DNA from: Lunularia cruciata
Taxonomy: Eukaryota; Streptophyta; Marchantiopsida; Lunulariales; Lunulariaceae
Length of the DNA stretch: 64,000 nt
Direction of reading: 5' to 3'
NCBI GenBank assembly: GCA_948567375.1
Contig: OX419758.1
Location: 5,399,001-5,463,000 of the forward strand
Shown: positions 48,201 through 60,607 of the stretch, piece after piece
How the letters are laid out: each line of letters starts with the position of its first letter
Position numbering within the stretch: the first letter of the stretch is position 1
Made by a program: the position numbers and the translations under genes
The notes under the pieces: model-generated
Seen by the model: the letters and a program-made list of their open reading frames with translations, nothing else
Told to the model about the DNA's origin: nothing
The model's database searches: none

Positions 48201-48307
48201 AGAGAGCATTCACAAATTATCAAAATTGTCTCACGTCTCTCCCTCTCCTCTCCCGTCTCCACACTCTCCACACTCTCCCGCAGCTCCTTCGCACCAAAAC
48301 CTGTAAC

Positions 48308-51300
48308 ATAGAAAATGGAAGAGAGTTATATAGATCAATATTTTACGTGTCAAACAATTAGAAGAAATATCCAATGCATGAGTGAACGTATATGTCAGCC
48401 TTCATTGTTGTCATATGCCTTCCTTTCTAGAATTTGGTTCCCGGTAGAGGGATGCAATGCACTAATTTTGGCAATGTTACCATGTTATTCTCGCCATTGA
48501 GAACTAAAGATGTACAATACCGCACGTATGGGACGAAATAGAGGATGTTTACAAATTTCAAGTTCTAGATATTACCAAGTGAAAAATGAGAGGGGAGATA
48601 CCATAGTTCACCAAAGCATGGTCTCCGGGACACAAGTCCTGCTCGAATATATATAGGTAGAGAAGAAGTAAACAAATATGTTGAGTCTCTCTTCTCTCGT
48701 CACAGTAGTTTTAAAGTGGTGACTAATGGGGATTAAAGAATAAACTCTGACTAAAAATTAACTCTTCCGCGTACACTAACCGCTAGGAATATTAGTTTGT
48801 GTACTTCATCAACACTAGAGGTGACAAGCTTACTAGGAACCCGTGGCTCACTAAGGAGCCGGCCATGGAGCTCAAGAACGTTCCGAGAAAGGGCAAGTGC
48901 ACAGCCTCCGTCGCCCTTTTCTCACTAAAATCAAGGTTTCCCGAAAGGAAGATGCCCAAAACTGCAATCAACCTGTGTAAGCTATCATCTCCACAACTTT
49001 CACAAATAAGAGATGTTTTGCAAATCTTTCTCAAATGACATGGCTGGTGCTCCTTCCCCTATACCAGCAGCAGCGGCCGCGCTGAAAATTCATTTCTGCT
49101 TCCATAGCTGAGATAGATTCCTTTCTCTAGAGAGCCAACGAACAGTCAAGTTCCTGCTAAACTTTAGACAATCTCGTTGTTTTTCCTTGAGAAGTGGATG
49201 AAGTAAGCATGGTGAAAGATGAATTCGTGGCCTCATCTAAGAGAAAGGCTCATCAATGAAATGGGTTACCAGAAATAGGTAGCATTGTCCTTCATTTTTT
49301 TCCCATGTTGAATAAACCTTTTGCATTGGACATCAGTGTTTGGCGGGTGGTTCAAATTGAACTCTTAACAACAGCTTGCTACAAAAGATCATCACCACTG
49401 TTGCACGAAGATGGTTAAGTACTGCCTGCTGTTGCTGTCAACAACTAAGCCCAATTTGTGTTGTGTATTAAACTACTGCAGTCTAGGAAATGGGCATCTG
49501 AACGACCGTAGACCACGGTACACCCAACCCTCGTATGCGTGTACAGTACACTTCCGCTGAGTGGATATCGCAGCAGGACGACAGTACAACGCTATAGTGT
49601 GGATAGGTTCATGTAAGTCGTTAAGAAAATGACGAGTTTGGAAAATTGAATTCTTGTAATGCAAATTACGAAGTCACGAAAGCCTTGAAAATGCAAGCCA
49701 CGAACAGAACTCGAGCGTCTGCATATTCGTTTACGGAATGCTTGAGGAGTAATTGTCATGCATACGGAGACGCAAATTGAAGAACACCACTATCAGCAGC
49801 AAGTCGAACTCTTCAGGAACTTGGTCTTGCCCGTGTTTCACTTTTGCTGTTTCGTCTTCTAGAAATCCCAAAAATTTACTAGAACACCAATCAACAGATG
49901 ACAACTCCAACCAAGTGATAACGGCCACCATCTGCAACACAGATTAAAAGGTCATGAATTTATACCTGAATGTAAGGATATGTTTGGCTCTTGGCATTGT
50001 GAGCGGTTGGCTGAACCTGTATTACACTTCTGTAGCACTTGACTGCGTGACCTCCAGAAATACGCTTTGGCACGATTCGACTTGATTCTTGCCTACGCAA
50101 ATGTGCTAAGACAGTATCATGTTGTAGGACATCTCGATTCGTCGCGATAAGTTATAAAATTTTAAACGTACGTGTCAAGAGAATAAGCCTGCAGTTTACG
50201 AGGTTTCCAACGTGGCATATTTGTAGAACCTTAGTGAGAACTAGACATAAGTGGTCCCTGATTCTACGCACTCTACGTGACGCTAAGAGAACTTAATAAG
50301 TTGATCAGATCTGATCTTATGCTTGTCCTATCATTTATCGATCTGTACATCACTAATGGCACTGAAGTAGAAGCCAATTTGGCATCCTCACGCTAACAGT
50401 TCTTAAAAGCGAACAACGAACCTGTTTGCTTACGGCTCATTGCAAATTTCGAATAGATTATATTCCTTGTCACCAGGAGCCCAAAAGAGAAAACTTTCAT
50501 GTGCTCTACGGCGAGGACCTCAGCTACCACATGCACAATCCACTCCCCGGCCTCCTGATCAATGACGCCTCCTCTCGTGATCACAGGGACGATAAACGAA
50601 GACCAGGGACATCAGATCAAGCATCACATGTTGTCAAGTTCCAATCCCTAATTGCCATTGATACAGAGCTTCTTGCAGTGAGTGAATGCAGAATAACAAG
50701 ATCATGATTGCTGTTTCTGAAGTTTTAAAGATTGGTCATTCTGTATATTGCAATGTCAGGTCTTGCTTCTTATGGGCAATATAACTGCTGACGAAGTGCC
50801 TCATCCTGATCGAAACACTGAGGAGCTCCATGAGGGTGAGGCATGTGACCCCGGGGTTGTTATACTCTCTCTTTCCTACTTATCTGTGCGACATCAACCA
50901 GGTCAGCGAAGGGTTACAACATGAAATTCTCAGTTTCCAGACTTTCCGGGGAGTTCCAGGCGCCTCTCGATTGCTTAGCAGAATCATATATGGGAAGAAC
51001 AGTTTCGTGAAGTCTCTGTAACATAGACGAGAAGTTACATTTTGCCCGAATTGCTGTTGTGCATTTCTTTTATGCCTGCATGCCATTGTCTGACCTCTGC
51101 ACATAAAATTCTGGCCAGCTGAAATGCCGTTTACAACGGTCCTGCTCAGAACCGTTTATTGGAGAGCCCACTGCAGATGACGTTTGAACCCCCATAAAAT
51201 ATTGCAACACCCATGTACAGAGATTCCTCAATGTACTTATGGCTCTAGCCGACTTGACTCGGTTTCATTCATCAGCCGCCACAACCTATCTCATTCCTAC

Positions 51301-51517
51301 AAGCGGAGGAAACATGCTGGCGATGACGAAAAGTTTGACGACTTTCAGATAGTTCAAGAAGTTCAGATATTTATCTGAACTTCCCATAAAGCCTCAAGAA
51401 CGCGACACGCGAAGGATGGTCCCCACAAGTTGCAAACGATAAAAATATTATCGGGCTAATGGGGTTTAAAATAGCATGGGAATGAGAATCTGTCACCCAG
51501 GTCTACGAGCATTCGAG
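48308..51517. other. GC-richer stretch without a recognised gene
   Basis: Composition is closer to genic DNA than the flanks, with several short frames on both strands (for example 48799-49038 plus, 50426-50707 plus, 50393-50584 minus), none carrying a motif I know. A short Ala-rich frame starts at about 49039 (MAGAPSPIPAAAAALK). The LINE target duplication lies at its left edge. It may be the other side of a broken host gene. Confidence 0.35.
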
Positions 51518-52770
51518 GAAACATCAGCTAATGTGATTATTATTTTTTATGGATAATATAAATTAATTCTATAAAAGAAATCTGTCAAATATTCTGTTTT
51601 TCTATTGGAGTACCCTAAGGAGCTTAACGTATGTGATTATTTTCTTATAGATTGTAAACTACTGCTCCTTTTGGACAAACCTATATAAAGTAAGCTACAA
51701 TTTATAGAGCTTTCATGTAAACCTTGACAAATATCTCGAATGGTGAATCCATAACTCTAACTCTAATACTAGAGGGAGAAATAGATAAACTCAATGCATA
51801 CCATGTTAACTCATTCAAAGGATCATATGTCTATTGATTGAGTAGCAAGTAAAAAACCTATTTAGCTTTATCATGTTATGCACGAGAAAGTCTATGAATA
51901 AACATTAACATAGAAAACTAGTTTGAAAGCCATAAATACATAAAAGCCATAAAATACAACTTGCCTACCGACGATGCTAATCATTCTTACTCCTTGATCG
52001 ATACATCCCAAAATTATAGAAGTAACTATCAATATAAATATATCTAATCCTAAATGCTAGCGAAATCAATATGATTACACTCTTCAAGTGTCTAACATAC
52101 GTAGTCCAATCTACAAATCTCAAGTATGTAACATAAATAGTCTAATTATGTTCTTTATGCATTTTTTCGATATTGTATTTACTCATCGCAAGTTAAAAGT
52201 CTATGCAAGACAAAGAGTCTATGACATACTGAATATGATGTATCTTGTACCATTCTAAGCGGCTTCACATGCGTAAATGAAACCAAAACTAACATAAAAA
52301 TAATGATAATAACAAAAGCATACTCCATCTTGTATCTCTCCATAATTACAAAAGCACAACCTTTTACAGCCAATCTCAAAATAAATAGACAAATATTACT
52401 TCTCAAATCTCAAAAAACTATAAAATCTTTATCTTCTATTTCTCATCTCTGTAATTTATAAATTAACGTCAAATATAATCATAGTATGAAAATCAAATTA
52501 TTTAAAATAAAAAATTTATAATCCATAATTTCCATACTTAAATAATCACTTAAAACACTAAAACTCTAAATACATTCTTTCTTATTACGTAATTTTCTAT
52601 TACCTTCAATTTATATATCAATCAAACCTAAATTAGAAAACAGAAAACATTTTATATTTACTTTTAATCTAATATACACTTGGAAATTGAGGAATCCCTC
52701 TCACTTTCTCTTCTCCCTTTCGCTTCCTCTCCTGATGACCCAAGCTCTAGGAACAAGGATTGTGAACAGT
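51518..52770 (-). mobile_element. Second copy of the RLE LINE, internally deleted and AT-mutated
   Basis: The left part (51518-51775) matches 44763-44990 (catcagctaatgtgatt; taaagtaagctacaa). From about 51785 it continues with sequence matching 47415-48290, including the zinc-finger region (frame 52406-52179, VCHRLF) and leader. About 2.4 kb covering RT and most of the endonuclease is missing. Nearly all differences I checked are C to T or G to A, so the copy is far more AT-rich than its partner. It may be truncated at the 3' end; I found no target duplication. Confidence 0.75.
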
Positions 52771-52989
52771 AATCGCCTCCCCTCCTGATGGCCCAAGCCC
52801 TATGAACAAGGTAGTGAACATTAGGCTCTGTTCTCATTAGTCACTAAAACGAACATCCGGGATATATGGATAGACTTCGTCAGGGTCATCGAGGAAGTAG
52901 TTTGATGCCCGGAAGTGTTGTATGATGAAGTAAAACTTTCTTCGAATGAGGCTTACTTCATCAATCTTAAAACAGGAAATTGTACAGGA

Positions 52990-53560
52990 ATAGGGTAAAA
53001 GGGCCAAGGATGTTTAGACCAAGTCCGTCAAGAGCCTGTGAGCTCCAGACTTTACAAATCCAAGTCTGGACTCATAAACCCATTATCTCTAAACCAAATA
53101 TATACGTAGATTCTAATTACATATTCCAAAGGATCCAATATAAGAACCAAATGTACATGCAGATTCTAACTACACCTTCCAAAGGGCCGAATATAAGAGT
53201 ATCATTTGAAAATGAAAGACATAATGGAAAAGCCAATACAACCTCTCTCAAAGTTGTAAAATGAACTCCGACAAATGGAGGCACACCTAGAGGATCTCCA
53301 TGTTGTGTGCTCTTAAAAAATACCAATTGTGTAAAATCACTTATAATAGTACGATGGCTATACAATAAAGATGTCTTTTTGCTACAAAAAGTAAACACAA
53401 AAGAGATCAAAGAGTGGATCTGATCCTTATTCAGTGAAGATCACAAAACAAAGCTAGATAACAGATGGTTTCAAAGGCATTTTGAAACATCAACTTGGAC
53501 AATCACGTAACTGAGATAGACATTTAAAGGCACTCAATTGATAGCAATAATAGTCTTGCA
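52990..53560 (-). pseudogene. Reverse transcriptase fragment of a diverged RLE-type LINE
   Basis: The minus strand reads YVIVQVDVS, then (after a frame change) NAFET, then ISFVFTFCSKKTSLLYSH, STQHGDPLGVPPFVGVHF and LSFSNDTLIFGP. Later comes CKVWSS. These match, in order and spacing, the RT motifs of the LINE at 44583-48298 (VLQVDVENAFNSV, GDPLGGPLFAMAHF, FPSLANDTHIVG, KCRAWSS), but the sequence is much more diverged and AT-rich. It is a separate relic rather than part of copy two. Confidence 0.7.
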
Positions 53561-56500
53561 ACCTTTAGGGTAACCTTGGCAAAATGATGTAGAATCAAAA
53601 AGAATAAAAAAAGAGTATCAAAATTGTAAGCAATAGTACCTCAGACTAAATGTAAGAAAACTTCTCCACTACCAATGGAGCTGATAATTATAGCTGAATG
53701 CTCAAATAAATAAAATAGTCAAACCTTTTTATGAATAATTGACCCTTCTATTTGGCGTTCTACTATCTGAATTCCTACACCCGTGATCTCTTTCTTCTTG
53801 AACAAACATCAAAGCATTAATACATTGATATTTTTGGACATCTAGGGCTAGACTCTACAAATTGATATGGAATCAAAAAGGAATAAAAGAGTATCAAAAT
53901 TATGAACCAATAGTGTGAAACTAAACATAAAATACTTCTCCGGTAAGCAAACAATTGTAAATTGATTGCTCAAACTATTGAAATAGTCAAACATTTTCAT
54001 GTGCAATTCACTTTATCAAGTTGCGTTCTACAGTTCGAGTTCCCATCCTGATGGTGGAGAAATTTATTGTTATAAGTTGCTGAACAAATAATCTTAGATA
54101 GAGACAATAAATTGCGGAGCAAGATATAACAAATGTAGCTATTTCTTAGCAATTTATTCGTATAAGTCTACATATATGTAAAGTATCTCAACGTGCACTC
54201 CATTGTTCTAACTCATACGGGCATTGTATGAGTACACCAAGCAGAGCTATCAAAAAAGCCAGATCTTTGGGAATCTGGACCAAGTGTGGACGAGGACTTA
54301 TCGTGGTTCTTTACTTGCTTTATAATAGTTTTCACCCGATGGCATCAGCAAGTTGTCAACTTGGCATCAACTTTTGTTCTTCTTTTTACGGATTAGCGGT
54401 TGCGTTTAAACTAGATCACCAAGTAGCTCATATCTGTGGTCCCCGGCTTTACTTTTGTGACTTGCAACACTTTATGAACATGTTAAAGATCTGCCGGTGC
54501 TTCCATGAACACGACAAGGTCTCTGCTACAAGAACTTTATTTCGCTTACCGTGTAGTGTCTGTTTCAGGTTTGTCACAACTTCGTTCACTGGTCGGAATT
54601 TCTTTATCAACTTATTCTCTTAAAATTAAGATACGTGACAAGCGTATTTCTGAGTTTCTAGGCATATTTGTGACCACGTCAGACAAACAAAACTTGTTGG
54701 TTGGCAGCGGAAGAGCTAAAGAACACTCCCCATAGGACACACGATTGTCAAAAGTTTTCGAGATGTTTTCTATTTTCTGTTGTCTGTGACGTGTTTGTTC
54801 CTAATTACACCTAATACAGGCGAGAAATCAGCCAGATCTCCGACCAAGTATTGAGATTTTGTTATTGAGTTTAATAGATGTTCAAAGCTTTCATCCACTG
54901 GATAAAATAATTTTAGCCCTATTTACCCCTTGGGCCCTATCTTCATTCTTTTGTATTATTTTAAGTACCTTGCGTTTAATCTTCAATACTTGCTCCAACT
55001 TCCAGAGGTTTATTTCCAAAGGTTACTTTCCCACTTTTCCATCTTCCGAATACAAATTGATAAATACCAAAATTTACATGTAATATTCTGTACTAATATT
55101 ATGTTAAGTTACACCATCACAATACAAATAGTACTTTTCCCCTCAATGTTTATGCGGCATAGCTCTTGCAATTGCATTGCAGCAAAGCGATGCAATTCTC
55201 TATGAAAAGATAAAGACAAGATGACCACGTCGTTATATTTTAGTGAATATAATTTAGTGAATATTATCTGACCTAATCATAGAAATATCTTTTTATATAA
55301 AAATAATTATAACCCCATAGGTGGGTCACTATAAATTTAGACTGGGGAAAAACATTTAAAATTAAAGCTGAGCAGAGGCAACAACTACAAATAATATAAT
55401 ACGGTGGATATTCGTCCGTGGCCATTGGCGAATATGAACTTTGCCGACAATACTTGTCCATAAGTCCAAATGAGGATCTACACTATGACCCAATTTTACG
55501 CCACTTGATCTCAAAGGGTTCACACACATTGGAAGTTTGAAACCGTCAAAGATAATGTTGATCTTTCAGAGCAGGATACTGTATTATATGAGTACAGATC
55601 GATACTTTGGTTCATGCGCGTTCATTAACAACCAAAGACGGTGGCCGCTCAAGATCCTCATCAAAGAAAGAAGGAGGTTCTTTGGTACGATTTACCTGTG
55701 ATGGTGGAACTGGTTGCGTTACTTTTAATGTGCATAAATTTGTGCTATTTCAAACTGTTCAAACCTTTTAGTATATGTTCAGAGTTGTAGTCTTCTTGTC
55801 AGGAGATCCTTAATGAGCTCTATCAAGAGCTCTCGAGAGAAACAGACAATTAGAATGATAGTTCTATCACATTTCGTAGAGTGCATTTGTAGTGAAGTTT
55901 CAACCACAGATTCTAGTGAAGCCAAGATCGGAGTTCAAATTAGGACCAAGGTGAGATTTGGGATTGAGGCAAGCATTGGGCCTGAAGGAGCCAAGACTAT
56001 AGAGCTTCTTTACTTTGTGGAAGGCAATCTCCTTTAACGGTGAGAGTCCCTATTTGTTATTTCTCTCATATTTTCTTTGTTTTGTTTTTTATTCTTACTC
56101 TTTTGTATTTTTTTCTCTTCTTTCTTCGTTATCTTTCTTAGTTCTTTCTTGTATATATTACCTTCATGTTCTCATTTATATATGTTTTTCTTGTCCTACC
56201 TCAATTAATCATTAATATCATTTTTTTTCTTTCTCTTGTATTGAGGAGAAAGAGTCTTGAGGTAGTATTCACCTCTTCAAATTACTCTTTGGTACAAGGA
56301 CTTAGAGGACTCCTATACATTATATACATAGAGTTACCTTTGTCCCATTACATGGTATCTCCAAGGAAAGATGCCAAGAGAAGCTCACTAGTTTGTTTGA
56401 CCATAGAGGATATATTTCATCAATACTTTATATGTTATCTTCAAGCTAGTGAATTTGATACCCAAGGATGAAATTAAGCTTTTTCAAAGAGTGTATCTCT

Positions 56501-58902
56501 TGTGCCTTGATTTCAAATTTCTTATTTTGGTCATATTTGCAATGAATGTGCTTGTTACTTTGAATTGGGTCATCCAAGATGGACTTAAAGTGCTTTATTC
56601 TTCAACTCACATTTGATATAGAGATACACACCTTGATGAGAGACCATGTGTTTGATAGCTCAATATTAAAGTTCAAGAGAAAGACCTCATCCAAGAGCAA
56701 TGCACTCTTGGATGAACCATCAAAGAGAAAGGGGATAGAAGTGGAGAAGCCAACCAAGAGAGAATTAAGATCATTTTGATTGGTAATTCTCTAAGAGATG
56801 AATTTTCCAAAACATAGGTCAAGAAAAGCCTTTGAGAAAGAAAAGAAGGAAATGAGAGAGCCAAAATGGCTATAGAAGGAGCAAAAAGAGAAATAGAGTT
56901 GAAACAATAATAGAGAAGCAAGTAATTTTATCTATAAGTCAAGAAAAACAAGCTCCCTATACAAGCTTAATAGCCTATAAAAGAAGCAAAGGGAGGGTAA
57001 GCCATTGGCAATTAAGTTATCCAAAAATGTGGAATTTCTATGTCAAATGATCAACATATATATCAAAGTGAATCATGTGCTACATCAAAAAAATCATCTA
57101 ACAATGAATCTTACTTATCCAATGAATTGGGAATAAGAAAGCTTCAAAGACTAAGCAGCAAAAGCCTCCTCCATATTTTGAAGTTGAACCAATAGAGATT
57201 TCAAAAATATTGTCAAGTACCATGAGCAACAAAGAATGAGACTTGCACACATTTTTTCATGTAAAGACATAAATTAGATGGAGTTAATCAACTTGGCTAT
57301 ATATCCCTATATTACCTATGGCTACCAAGGAAGTCTTTTTTTATTCTTATTCTAAAGATAATATTTGACGTCCTTTAGGAGTTCTTTCAATTAGTCTCCA
57401 ACAATACTTGTGTATAGGTCATACAATGTGGCATATTGCCAAGTGTTATTGTAGAGATGATGAAGGAATGCCTACTATTCTTGAAGTTTCAAATTTGATG
57501 CCCTTCAAGATTACCAATATACAATAAATAAAGATGTCAAAGAAGCAACAATAGTGAAGGAGTGCATCATACTTTGTACCAAGGGAGATGCATAGGATGC
57601 AATAAAATATACTTTATTTGTATAACATGTAAGATTTGGTAACCACTCATTAGCAACACTTATGCTAATAGTACTTGTGTATAGTAGAGAACAAGGCAAA
57701 GAAACTCTTGCAATATATTATAGATACCAATAAGACTAGGCTATTTTTAGGATAATAAACAAGAAAACTAAAGCAATGAATATCATTGCAATATCCCGTA
57801 AAATTAACTTCATAAATGAATCTACTAATTTTGCTTCCTATTTTAGCTATTGTATCACTTAAGTATACTAATAATGGATTGTGATTTGGAAACCATTGCC
57901 TACTCCATCTAAGAAGGAAAAATATGCCCATAGGTTTGGCATAGAAGGTAAGTCAAGATATTTTCCTCTCCATGTTTGGTGCTTTGGGGCTTTTGGTTCA
58001 GTTTGGTTATGTACATACTTATGTTCCAAAATTAAGGTCTATAGATGCATATTTTCTTCAACTTAAATTTCTATTTAGGAATCACAATTTTGAACTATTT
58101 TCATTTTGATAATTTTGATTGTTGTCCTTGTAAGCCTTGGAGACAATCACCAAGGTTAAGCTCCAAAGAGGTAACATAAAGGAGATAGATGTATTCTCTA
58201 CTCATCTACTAGCTTGTGAAATTAGTTTCTAGAATTTGCAAAATGTACACAACAAGGGAAAGAGCAAGATGAGTTTAGTTCAAATAGTTAGTGAAATAGA
58301 TCAAAGCAACAAGGAGGCATTCATGAGGATCAGTTTAGTAATAGAGAAGAACACAATAACTAGTGTATACTTCAAGCCTTGACAAGGATTAGATAAGATC
58401 TACATTAGGCTAGCCTTTACAAAGCTTATCAATAAATCTTTCCTCCACAAATCCTCTAAGGTGAAGAAGGAGGAGTACATAGACTGAGGAAATGTTTGCA
58501 TAATTTTGAAGATACAAGATAGGCCTTACAATAACGTAGTGATATATTTTAAGAGGAAATAGGCTCAAACTATTATCAAGGAAGAGTTTAGCAACAACTA
58601 TACTCTTGATCATGAGCAGATTCACCAACTCACTACTAGGCTAAGCAAGCCATCAATCAAGGAGATTAAATTTAAAAAATAGTGGGTATAGGTTCTACAT
58701 ATCTTCACAAGGAGATGATCAATGAAGTGAAGAATAATCAAAAATAAAAAAGGAAAGCTACATCTTATGTTTCTTGAGCTCTATAAAGAACATTTACCAA
58801 CATCTCCATGTTTGTAGATAAGTCCAAACCATCCATTATGATTGTTGATCTTATATATCCTAAATTACCTTATTGGAGAAAACTGATTTTGAATCCGTAT
58901 AC
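53561..58902. other. Long stretch without recognised features
   Basis: The plus-strand frame 54228-54623 (131 codons, Cys-rich, no known motif) is the longest. A Lys/Glu-rich stretch at 56579-56900 (plus) and a GHTMWHIAKC-like phrase at about 57418-57450 hint at an old retroelement gag, but too weakly to call. 54060-56040 has slightly higher GC. I see no LTR ends, RNA gene or splice pattern that I can support. Confidence 0.35.
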
Positions 58903-59530
58903 TATGAGCTAGCCTATCTCTTGCCGAGTATGAAACTATGATGGTTATTAACATACCATGGATCAAGAAGGCATTGAACCAAACTCAATTTTACTCCTCT
59001 AAGGCTCCAAGATTTAGGACATAGCTCACTAGAGAACCCAATAAGAGAGAAAGATGTAAAATGAAGGAGCATGCATACCTCATCATCCCTTGTGAAATTT
59101 GTGATGGTACCCAAAAGTTGCTAATTTATTGAAATAACCAAAAAGTCATCTAAGTAAAAAGTTTAAGAGAATCTCCAAACTGATGGGAATAATACTCATG
59201 AATATGTGATCTTATCTTGACCCAATAACGAAGTCAAGGATTCTTTCAAAATAGGCTATCCAAAAATCTGCACCAAAAGGTTTGTAGACCTAAGAATAAT
59301 CAACTCATTCCTCAAAGCCATGTATTTACAAATCATAGAAGATCAATATGTTAAAATCCAGATGATTGATACTCACTCCTTTTAACTCCTCTAAAATAGT
59401 ACCATCTCTATCTTGGCTATGACTAACTTTAGCCAATTATAGCTAATTTTGAAATTTGAACAATATCTTTTAATAACTCATAATACCAAACTAGATATAT
59501 GAATATAATATACATGCATCAATGTGAGTA
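58903..59530 (-). repeat. LTR, TGTGAGCC family, copy 3 (probable 3' LTR of a Ty3/gypsy element)
   Basis: A diverged copy of 7689-8377 starting tatgagctagcc and ending near catgcatcaatgtgag. It keeps the internal landmarks atggatcaagaaggca, tgacccaataacgaagtcaagg and tatgactaactttagcc. It directly follows, in minus orientation, the C-terminus of the integrase at 59540-60600, which suggests that this LTR family belongs to that element type. Confidence 0.65.
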
Positions 59531-59539
59531 AAATTTATC

Positions 59540-60600
59540 TCAAAACTAAGATTGTATTTTTTCTTTGGAATGAAAATCTCTTAACCTTCTATCACACAAC
59601 TTCAACTTATCATGTTTGATCCTATCAAAATGTATTCCTTCCAACTCCTTAAGATTATAGTTGTAATTGCACCATATCTTCTTCATTATGATTGGTCTAA
59701 AGTACATAGGCCTAAGAATTTTTCTCCACCTTTCAATCAAATTGAATCAAACAGTATTACATAATCACTTTCCTTGAAATGCTCAACCTTCTCCTTGCCT
59801 TACTTCTTGTCAAAGCTCTTCTTTGTTTCCTTTAGGGTAGCTTCACTCACTTCATAACAACTACTTGTGCCTCCTCTAATTTTATGAGTTGATCCTGCTA
59901 TAATTTCTTATATCATCTCCTTGTGCCTTCTTCATTATTTCTAAATGCTTTGGAAGGTAGGAAGATCAAAGTGAATAAGTAAAGCAGACTTGATGTCATA
60001 TACCAAATGAAATTGTGAATATCTTGCAAAAGTTATCTTGTACTCCTATAGATGTCTTGTCTTTGTCCCAATGATGTTTAGCTCCATTTATTTTTATATC
60101 TTTGCCCAATATCATACACAAGGTTTGATTATTTCCCTCTACCAAGCCATTTGAGTTTTGCTTATAAAGTGTAGTTGCTTTATGTGTGATAGAGAATCAT
60201 AGCATGGATATGGTGATGCTTCTTGTAAGCTTTCCTCTACAATAAAAAATAAACTCCAAGAGGTAACCAAATCAATTTGTGATGCATTTATAAAGAAATC
60301 TACTTTATCTTCATTCTTATCTCTTAATGGTCTAGCATCAATCCACTCGGTAAGAAAAAAGTAACCATCAAAATATACCATGTATTCCTTGATGAAGAGA
60401 GGTAGAAAGAAAACTTATAAAGTGAATTCTCTCTTGCTCAAATGGCACCGGTAATGGAATTGATCTAAGAGATGAGGTAGAGGTGGACTTCCTAGTAAAA
60501 GTTTGACAAGCCTTGCAATAACCAAGACAATCCTTGAAAGTACTTCTATGATGGTATCTTGCATTTAGAATCTTGAAAGAAATCACCTTTCTTGCAAAGT
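59540..60600 (-). pseudogene. Ty3/gypsy integrase without chromodomain, decayed
   Basis: Minus strand, right to left: a zinc-finger end (HHRSTFKDCLGYCKACQTFTRKS, in two parts near 60500-60560); the core start YFFLTEWIDARPLRDKNEDK (about 60310-60370); GLVEGNNQTL with its catalytic-Glu region (about 60110-60150); and the C-terminal tail NLKELEGIHFDRIKHDKLKL (about 59600-59660), the usual end of non-chromovirus integrases. The phrase around LTEWIDARPL differs from the chromovirus integrase at 11150-12320, so this is another clade. RT and RNase H, expected to the right, are cut off at 60600. Confidence 0.75.
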
Positions 60601-60607
60601 GACCTCT

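Larger units (their letters stand above)
44583..48298 (-). mobile_element. Near full-length non-LTR retrotransposon with restriction-like endonuclease
   Basis: A 3716-bp element flanked by the 9-bp duplication acctgtaac (44574-44582, 48299-48307). In element order (minus strand) it has a GC-rich 5' leader, an N-terminal C2H2 zinc finger, a single reverse transcriptase region, a C-terminal cysteine-histidine motif, a PD-x12-D type endonuclease and a short 3' untranslated tail ending ggtagccttttttctt. This single-ORF layout is that of RLE-type LINEs (R2, R4, NeSL, CRE and related clades), not of the L1 or RTE types usual in plants. In-frame stops and one or two frame changes make it inactive. 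It is GC-rich compared with its surroundings. Confidence 0.85.

Noticed and set aside
53117-53264. Plus-strand frame at 52980-53264 as a gene
   Set aside because: The minus strand of the same bases carries recognisable RT motifs, so the plus frame is a shadow.
57400-57480. Gag zinc knuckle-like phrase GHTMWHIAKC
   Set aside because: Only one of the two cysteine pairs is present and the flanks show no gag or pol motif.
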